This document shows positions 57,853 through 64,000 of a stretch of DNA of 64,000 bases, piece by piece. The stretch comes from Icerya purchasi (taxonomy: Eukaryota > Arthropoda > Insecta > Hemiptera > Monophlebidae). A program made the translations under genes and the position numbers. Each line of letters opens with the position of its first letter. Position 1 is the stretch's first letter. Where the stretch lies: positions 142,981,774-143,045,773 of the forward strand of contig CM077115.1 in the NCBI GenBank assembly GCA_039619475.1, written 5' to 3'. The notes beneath the pieces were generated by a model. It saw nothing but the letters and a program-made list of their open reading frames with translations, had not been told where the DNA came from and did no database searches.

Positions 57853-60632
57853 CTAGTCCCATATTTCCCTTGTCGGTGGTAATCTTATTTTTTCTGTTTT
57901 ATACCTTAAAAGTTTACTGTAATAAAAAAACATTTTTGGCGACATTTCTTTATTATTATCCCACCCGAAGTAGAATTCGTTACAAGATTCGCACTTGTCT
58001 AATTCGGTAACAAAATTTTTAAACATCTTTTCTGTAGAGTAAATTTTCCTTAATTCCGTTTTTTTTACCTCCCCACAAATTTCGAGTCCGTATCTAATCC
58101 TAGTGTCATTATTAATGAGTTTCAAAATACAGTCTCGCAGTTTTGTAATTCATAACTTGTTTTAATTTGTATAACGCCGGGGCATAGTCTGCCTAATTTT
58201 TCTAGCAATGTTATCTATGTGAACTCTCCAAGTTAACGCCTTATCGCGAATGTTATTGCCAGGTATTTGAAGTTATCAGCCGTTTCTAACGGCTCACAAC
58301 GGCATATTTGCGATCCATGAAGGCAATCTACCTTGTGCAAAACTATTTTGAACTTTCTAAATCTACTCGGTGTTCTTACGTACAACACTTTTGATTTTTT
58401 GGCATTTATTAATAATTTTTTATCGTGTACCTATCTGCAAACCATATTCAAAAGTCTTTCTGAAGCAGCCTTTCTGCTATTTCTACGTCTTGGTGTTCAA
58501 TTACCAGAGCAATGTCATCAGCATATGCGTAAAGTTTGGCGTTCCTAATACAATTGTGAATGGAGTTGATGTAAATTAAAAACAGTAACGGTGCTAATAT
58601 AGTTCCTTGTCGTACTCCATAATATTTCGTTTTCCCCATATCACTATATTCATTACCAATTTTCACTAAACATTCCCTTTCATATAAATAACATCTAAAC
58701 CAATTAAGATATTTCCCTGTTATACCAATTTTGTTTAGGTCTTCTAACAATATTTCCCTATCCACTAAATCAAAAGCCTTAGTAAGGTCTAGAAAGACTA
58801 TCAAAAATTGTTTGCCGGATGCTAATCCCTTATTTATCGTAGATGTAAAAGTTCTGAGCAGAGTTACCGTTGATTTTCCCTTTCTAAAGCCATATTGGTT
58901 ATGATATATTAGGTTGTTCTATTCTAGGTACAATTTAAGATAGTTACCTACATAGTGCTCAACCACTTTAGCAATAACTGATATTAACGTAATTGGTCTA
59001 TAGTTTTCACAAAGTTTTTTATCCCCATTTTTATATATTGGTCTTATTATCCCTACTTTTAACTCCCTGGGGAATATACCTTCTTTTACCGACCCATTAA
59101 TAATTTTTGTCAACAGCGGAGCAAGCTTTTTTGCATGTGTAATTACATCTTTCACCCGTATACCATCATGTCCTTGGGCTTTACTCTTATTCATTTTCCT
59201 AATTATGTTTTCTATCACTTCACTAGTGACTTTCGGTATGTAAAATGACGTAATCGTAGTATTCACGTTCTCGGTTCTAATGAGTCTAATATCACAATTA
59301 TGTTTCAGATTTTCAATAGCCTCCATATAATATTTTTGAAATTCACGCGCCGCATTGCGATACCCATCAAAATTCTTTCCTTTTGCCTCATCTATAATTA
59401 TAGACCTTTTTTTTACACACTACTTGATCTATTATCTTCCAGGTTTTTTTTATGTTATTATTCGCTTTTAGTAATTTCTGTTGGTAATATTTTTCTTTTT
59501 CTTGTCTTATTTCCTGCTTTACTAATTTCCTGTATTTCTTATATAGTTCTTTATATCTTCTATTTGAATTATTCCCTTTACATCTTTTGTAATATAGGTC
59601 TCTAATATGTATAAAATTTAATATTTTCCTATTCATCCAAGCTGCAATAGGATTGTATCTCCTTTCCCTCCTTGTCTGCCTAGTAAATTTGCAATCGTCA
59701 TAAAGTTTATTAAATACTACTTTTAAATTATTTACTAATTCTTCCACTTCTCTTTTCTCAAGCAAACCCTGCCAGTGATAAGCATTTACTTTATCTTTTA
59801 ACAAGTTCTCATTCAGATAGCTTTCACGTGTACTAACGGTCTTCAAGTTCTCGTCTCTATCTACACATAGTGCACCACAAACTATGCAGTGATCTGAAAT
59901 TTTTGTCTTTATAATACCCGCCATTACTTTCTCTGTTGCATGTCTAATGAAGATGTTATCTATACAAGATTTGGTAATACGACCTGCTCTTACCTCTTCT
60001 CTAGTTGTTCCTTTAATTAGCCGAATTCCACCGTGTCTTGATAAGATGTTCAGAAATTGATCATTTATTTTACTCCTTGAATCAGTGTTAATATTGAAAT
60101 CTCCACAGATAATAAATTTTGTATTCCCATCTAATTTTTTCAGTCTCTCTTCGAGTTCCTGTAGAAAGTGACCAACGTTGTTACTCGGTGACCTATAAAT
60201 TGCCATCAAGTAAATTTTTTGATTTTTTGTTAGGCTTATTTCTACAGTAATGCTATCAGCAGCGGAATTGCCCGCGTGAACCACCTTGAAGCTGAAAGCC
60301 TTTGACGCCAATATCATTATTCCCCCATTACGGTTAGGTGGTTTCTCAATTACACATTTCTCATAACCCACTATGTTACAATATTCAGCCTCGTGCTCTT
60401 TGATGTTTATTTCGGTAAGAACTATTACGCTAACATCCTGTTTATGAATTTGTATTAATAACTCATCCCAATTGCATCTAATGCTTCGAATGTTTAAATG
60501 GATTATTTTAATAATATTCTTACTATTTTCGTCTTTCCCGTTAAAATTTCTACGTATGTCTGCATTCCATTTTTTTATGGTTTCGTATTCGTTACACTCA
60601 ATTTTGTGACAGAACTGTAATAGAGATGTCAT
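57853..60632 (-). pseudogene. LINE ORF2: AP endonuclease + reverse transcriptase, broken
   Basis: Starts at ATG 60632. Residues about 43-260 form the endonuclease: IIHLNIRSIRCNWDELL, VIVLTEINIKEHE (catalytic Glu), NRNGGIMILAS, LMAIYRSPSNN, FIICGDFNI (Asp/Asn), SCIDNIFIRH and KISDHCIVC (terminal Asp-His). A basic linker follows, then a frameshift at an A8 run (59407-59414). The RT continues at 59326-58919 (KMNKSKAQGHDGIRVKDV, GIIRPIYKNGDKKLCENYRP), a TAG at 58919-58921, NQYGFRKGKSTVTLL, IVFLDLTKAFDLVDREIL (motif A, Asp intact), YGVRQGTILAPLLFLIYINS (motif B) and LYAYADDIALVIE (motif C). Beyond 58448 it needs several frame changes to reach a C-terminal frame (57853-58125). Catalytic residues are all retained, so it decayed recently. 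Confidence 0.88.
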
Positions 60633-61512
60633 TTGGTTGCATAATCATTTTTCTATTTAACTTAAGTTCAACTTTTCGAACAAGAATAGATGTAAAACTG
60701 CCAAGCCTGGATTTATATGTGGATTAAATTCACAATTATGCCTCCATTCGCATCGCACTTATCAAACTAATAATTTGATTATAATTATAATTACATATAC
60801 TTAATAAATTTCCCTACACCTAAGGTAAGTACATAATAGACATATATTCAAGTATACACACACGCCTACGCATCTACCCGTATGCCCACATCCATAACAT
60901 AACACCTTCGCGCGCCAAAACCTAAAACTAAACAGTACGGAACGGAAATAAAACATAAAAAATATTAATAAAATATATATATCGTCACACACGCATTTCG
61001 CACACACCTCGCACGTTACCTGCCTTTGACGCACATAAAAAAAGTCTACGCAGACGGTATTGCGGCACATAATAGCATCGCCATGCGCCAACCTCACATA
61101 CCCCTTCGTACCTCACTGTCTACTCTCATATACTTAATCTATCAACCTACATACGCACGACATGACTGATATCTTGCAATACACCACTTCCTTCTTATCA
61201 CATAATGCTGCCTCAATATCTCCTCCCCTCTTACCTTTTCTCGTATCTCTATACTGAACCTGGTGCTTAAACATACAGCCTGGCAAATAAACCCTTGTCC
61301 ACCGCGTTCTCTTAGTAAACTCTGATTTATTTAACGCTGGCACATACGCTTCCATCCATGCTATAAACTTTATCATGTTTCCTCGCACTGCCCTACCGCT
61401 TGCGTATCTCATGTAAAACACACATTTATACAGAGCCACACACATACCAACAATTAGTAATTAATTCATTCTGGCGACTTAAATAAAGGAAAATCGACAC
61501 GAGAAACTACAA
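60633..61512 (-). other. long spacer between LINE ORF1 and ORF2
   Basis: 880 bp separate the two ORFs, unusual because LINE ORFs normally overlap or lie close. It holds minus-strand frames at 60801-61097 and 61134-61445. The latter includes AWMEAYVPALNKSEFTKRTR and YRDTRKGKRGGDIEAALCDK, which look protein-like but match no domain I know. The plus strand is C-rich with many CACACG-type motifs. Confidence 0.5.
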
Positions 61513-62344
61513 TTACAATAATTTGTTCACATCTTCTTCGTTCCGAATACATAGTATGCGATCCTCTTCATTTTTTCTTGCAAAAATCTTTCCTCGTTTC
61601 GTCCAAACAAATCTATAATTAAGCGCTCTGGCCTTTTCTTTCGTCTGCCATAATAAATTTTTATAGTATCTAGTGAGATTTTCGTTAATATATATCTTCA
61701 AGGCACTTTCTTCATTACCCGATATTTCTTTATCGAATATTTTGACGCTCTTTTTATGCTCGAGGAACAGGTCGGCTATTCGTTTACCGGGTTTAGCAAT
61801 AATCGGCTTCGGTAATTTCAAATTCTTGCTGGGCACCCTGTGACAAACCAGAATGTCCTCTTTTTTTACCTCAATGTTTAATTTTTGTGCCACCTTAATG
61901 ACAATTTCCTCTACATTTTCTCCTGGTCTTTCGGAGACTCCATGTAGCTCAATATTCTCTCTCCTACTGTATTGGGCTAATTCATTTACTGTCGTTTTCA
62001 GTTCGGCGATTTCACTATCTTTTTTTTTTTTTTGTTTCAGCAGTTAAGACATTAACTTGCTCCCTCAACGCCTTCACTTCATTTACGAGAGAGCCGTGGA
62101 TTTGCACGAGGTCGTCGTACTTTTCCGAGATGAATTCGAAGCATTTTTTAATTTCCGTGAATTCTCTCCTAAGCTCTTGAACGGAACACTGTTCGATCTC
62201 TTCGTCCCGTTCGTCATCTTTCGAGTGGTACTCCGTTATTTTTGTAGCTTTTTTGGCAGTTGGTTCGGTACTTGATGTGCTGAAATCACTGTGCTGCCTT
62301 TTGTACTCTTTCGCTGTGTTTTGTAATCTTTTCGGTTTCGGCAT
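61513..62344 (-). pseudogene. LINE ORF1: coiled coil + FP25/ORF1p-like domain, one frameshift
   Basis: ATG at 62344. The first 105 residues (PKPKRLQNTAKEYKRQHSDF ... LREQVNVLTAETKKKK) contain a basic N-terminus and a coiled coil. The frame breaks in an A14 run (T14 at 62020-62033) and continues one frame over as DSEIAELKTTVNELAQYSRR, then ENIELHGVSERPGENVEE. This is followed by DILVCHRVPSKN, KPIIAKPGKR, IYINENLTRYYKNLLW and YRFVWTKRGKIFARKNEEDR before a normal stop. The SRREN-IEIHG, HRV, NE-LT and F-W-G-I-RK series identifies the ORF1 class that trimerises and binds LINE RNA. A homopolymer length error, real or technical, is the only defect. Confidence 0.85.
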
Positions 62345-62530
62345 TGTGAATAGATAAAATTATTACTGATAAGAATTATTAAGAAATATAGAACGTTCTT
62401 ACTTGCTGTTTCTCGACAATCAATGAATAAACGCGTTATCACTAAACTTCACTCGACTACTGATTAACAGATTATTGACAAAGAAAATGTATCCAAGCGA
62501 GCGAAGTCGCAGTTAACAGCTCTTGTTTTA

Positions 62531-62625
62531 TCATAAAAATAGTAATGTATTTTGAATTTTATAATTTTATCATAAAAATAGTAATGTATTTTAAATTTTA
62601 TAATTTTATCATGAAAAACAGTAAT
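62531..62625. repeat. 39-bp tandem repeat, about 2.5 units, in LINE 5' region
   Basis: Units start at 62531, 62570 and 62609 (TCATAAAAATAGTAATGTAT, then TTTGAATTTTATAATTTTA), giving FHDKIIKFKIHYY-type repeats in one minus-strand frame (62464-62658). Short 5' tandem units can act as promoter/UTR monomers in LINEs; here that is only positional inference. Confidence 0.85.
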
Positions 62626-62796
62626 ACTGCAGCAAGACGAGAAGCTTTGTAAGATCAAAATTTACTAGTCAATTTAGCCATTTATGTAAGTCGAATAGAC
62701 GAGAAAACGCTACTTTAGATTAGAATCGCACTTACATAGATTTTTTAAAAGCTTCTTTGACACAAAGTCAGCCTCATTCTTTACTATTAAATATTT

Positions 62797-63790
62797 ATGA
62801 GAGAACTAGAATTTACGCTAAGGAAAGTAATGGAACACAAACCAGTGGGACCAGACGTGATCTTTGTGGATATATTAAGAGTAATGTTTGAGAAAATTAA
62901 ATACGCACTGTTAAAAGTAATGAACAGAATATGCACAGTTCGTACCCTTCCAAAGGACTTCAGAATATCAGCATTCATTCCCATAAGAAAGAAAGGGAAA
63001 AACAAACAAGTGCGAACAACACAGAATAATGTCTTATAAGTCACGCACGTAAATTATTATTATCAATTGTTAAAGAGAATTGAGTTGATACATATACTTG
63101 AGGGAAATACAATATGGATTGCGAATAATAATCGTGGGGAACAAGAGATGCAGTGGCGTTTTTCAACATGATAACCCAAAGAACGTTTGTAGTTAACCAA
63201 GACATACACATGTATTATGTTGATTGTGAAAAAGCATTCGATAAGCCAGAACATGAAAAACTGGTAAATATACTCTAGAAAAATATCGAATAGACAGAGA
63301 AGATATAATACAGCTAATATACTATTGACAACAGACAGCTTACATTATGACGGCAAAAAACATAATTACTAAAGGCACAATGACAATGAGAAGTAGGGCA
63401 GAACTGTTCTCTGTCACCTCGGCTGTTTAATATAGTTACATAGAGGAGAAAACAAAATATCAAGATATGCTTCGGAAATATGGACCATAACAAAGAGGAT
63501 CAAAACAAAAATAACCGAAAAAAAGAATAAATTTCTTCCACATGTGGTACTACCGGATAGAAAGGATTAGATGAGTAGTGAAAATTGCAAATCGGATTCT
63601 CTTAAGCAGTGTTATACGGCAGAAATGACACTGCTTAAGAGAATCGTGGTTGGAAGAAAAAAATATCCGATGTGTGTAAACTAGAAAATGATCGCTATTT
63701 TAAATTGACTGTGCATGGAAAAATAATTGAACAAACGGGAAGAGGTCGAAGATGTTATAAAAACAGAAGAGCAACAATTTCTGTATGGTC
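62797..63790 (+). pseudogene. LINE reverse transcriptase relic, different family, plus strand
   Basis: The frame at 62797-63039 reads MRELEFTLRKVMEHKPVGPD then LKVMNRICTVRTLPKDFRIS and AFIPIRKKGKNK, matching the KAPGPDGI, N-I...G-IP and PI-KKG steps before RT motif A. Further along, GTRDAVVAFFNMITQ and YVDCEKAFDKPEHEKLV (motif A with Asp) at about 63145-63260, LTL/AYIMTAK near 63335, and GQNCSLSPRLFNIV (motif B) near 63395 are readable in changing frames. At about 63690-63770, KLENDRYFKLTVHGKIIEQT then GRGRRCYKNRR resembles the GKR-GRGRR-SWL end of such ORF2 proteins. Motif C was not found. Head to head with the LINE to the left. Clade not settled. Confidence 0.72.
63595..63645. repeat. perfect 18-bp inverted repeat with 15-nt loop
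   Basis: GATTCTCTTAAGCAGTGT (63595-63612) and its exact complement ACACTGCTTAAGAGAATC (63628-63645) flank TATACGGCAGAAATG. It lies inside the decayed LINE relic, where perfect symmetry is not expected from neutral decay. Confidence 0.9.
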
Positions 63791-64000
63791 AGAGTAGTAA
63801 CCTCGTATTATGGGTGAAGCTGAATGCTATAACAATAATAAGTTACACGGAGTTGTATTGTACGAATGTTTCTAATGGAACACAATTACACTTTTCCGCT
63901 TGTAGTTGTTATGTCGGTTTTAGTCACCACAATTTTTTCATTTCTAATTCAACAGGGTGCCAGTTTTTTGCGCTCTTTGCTATTTTTAATTTGTATCAAT

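Larger units (their letters stand above)
57650..62660 (-). mobile_element. nearly full-length two-ORF LINE (CR1/jockey-type group)
   Basis: About 5 kb on the minus strand. In order it has a 5' region with a 39-bp tandem repeat, ORF1 (62344-61513), an 880-bp spacer, ORF2 with endonuclease and reverse transcriptase (60632 to about 57850), then a short 3' region ending near 57650. ORF1 is of the coiled-coil/FP-like type and ORF2 has an AP-endonuclease, a combination seen in CR1-group and related LINEs. Two of its breaks lie in long A runs (T14 at 62020-62033, T8 at 59407-59414 on the plus strand), where slippage or assembly error is possible. Other breaks are a TAG at 58919-58921 and several 3' frameshifts. 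Ends were placed approximately. Confidence 0.82.

Noticed and set aside
60801..61097. Cys-rich 98-codon frame in the LINE spacer
   Set aside because: Driven by CACACG-type low-complexity sequence; no metal-binding spacing is consistent.

Overview
The window is AT-rich eukaryotic DNA. It has no operons, introns of a recognisable host gene, rRNA or CRISPR. Nearly everything identifiable is a transposable element or its debris. The mixture (pogo, mariner, piggyBac and hAT DNA transposons, Penelope-like and several non-LTR clades, a tRNA-derived SINE, an LTR element with an Inr+DPE core promoter) fits an arthropod, most likely an insect. I cannot name the species, and I found no convincing host protein-coding gene.

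Layout, left to right. 1-2171: decayed pogo/Tigger element with psq helix-turn-helix, DDE core and a C-terminal PHD-like finger. 7.4-8.2 kb: an unidentified coding relic and an RNase H fragment. 8.5-10.2 kb: a second, older pogo relic. 10357-10665: a non-autonomous hAT MITE with an 8-bp target duplication. 12.7-17.5 kb: a GACCCGGC-headed repeat family, interrupted by a foldback element and by a 918-bp mariner derivative. 17.8-18.8 kb: 3' part of an RNase H-bearing LINE. 20.2-22.9 kb: a hAT MITE relic and a palindromic foldback element. 23903-26729: a 2.8-kb hAT-like element defined by terminal repeats and an exact 8-bp duplication, with other repeats nested inside. 27.4-28.7 kb: jockey-like reverse transcriptase relic split by a hAT MITE.

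30798-38716 is the centrepiece: a complete, apparently very young LTR retrotransposon on the minus strand. It has two 1057-bp LTRs that read identical, a GTAT target duplication, an 18/18 tRNA-Lys primer-binding site, a purine tract and an Inr/DPE promoter. Its only long ORF encodes a 453-residue coiled-coil, Asn-rich protein; I see no protease, reverse transcriptase or integrase. The LTR 3' end carries a decaying series of extra primer-binding-site units.

Further right: piggyBac relic (40605-42282), 5'-truncated LINE (44.7-45.7 kb), hAT transposase relic with both ends and target duplication (49350-51211), tRNA-derived SINE (53397-53663), Penelope-like relic split by another hAT MITE (55510-56275), a nearly full-length two-ORF LINE (about 57650-62660, minus) and a further LINE relic with a perfect 18-bp hairpin (62797-63790).

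The elements act as parasites of one another's space, not as a pathway. The nested insertions give a relative chronology: LINE, Penelope and GACCCGGC repeats are oldest, MITEs and mariner later, and the LTR element most recent. Divergence and identity statements come from reading by eye, not from alignment software.
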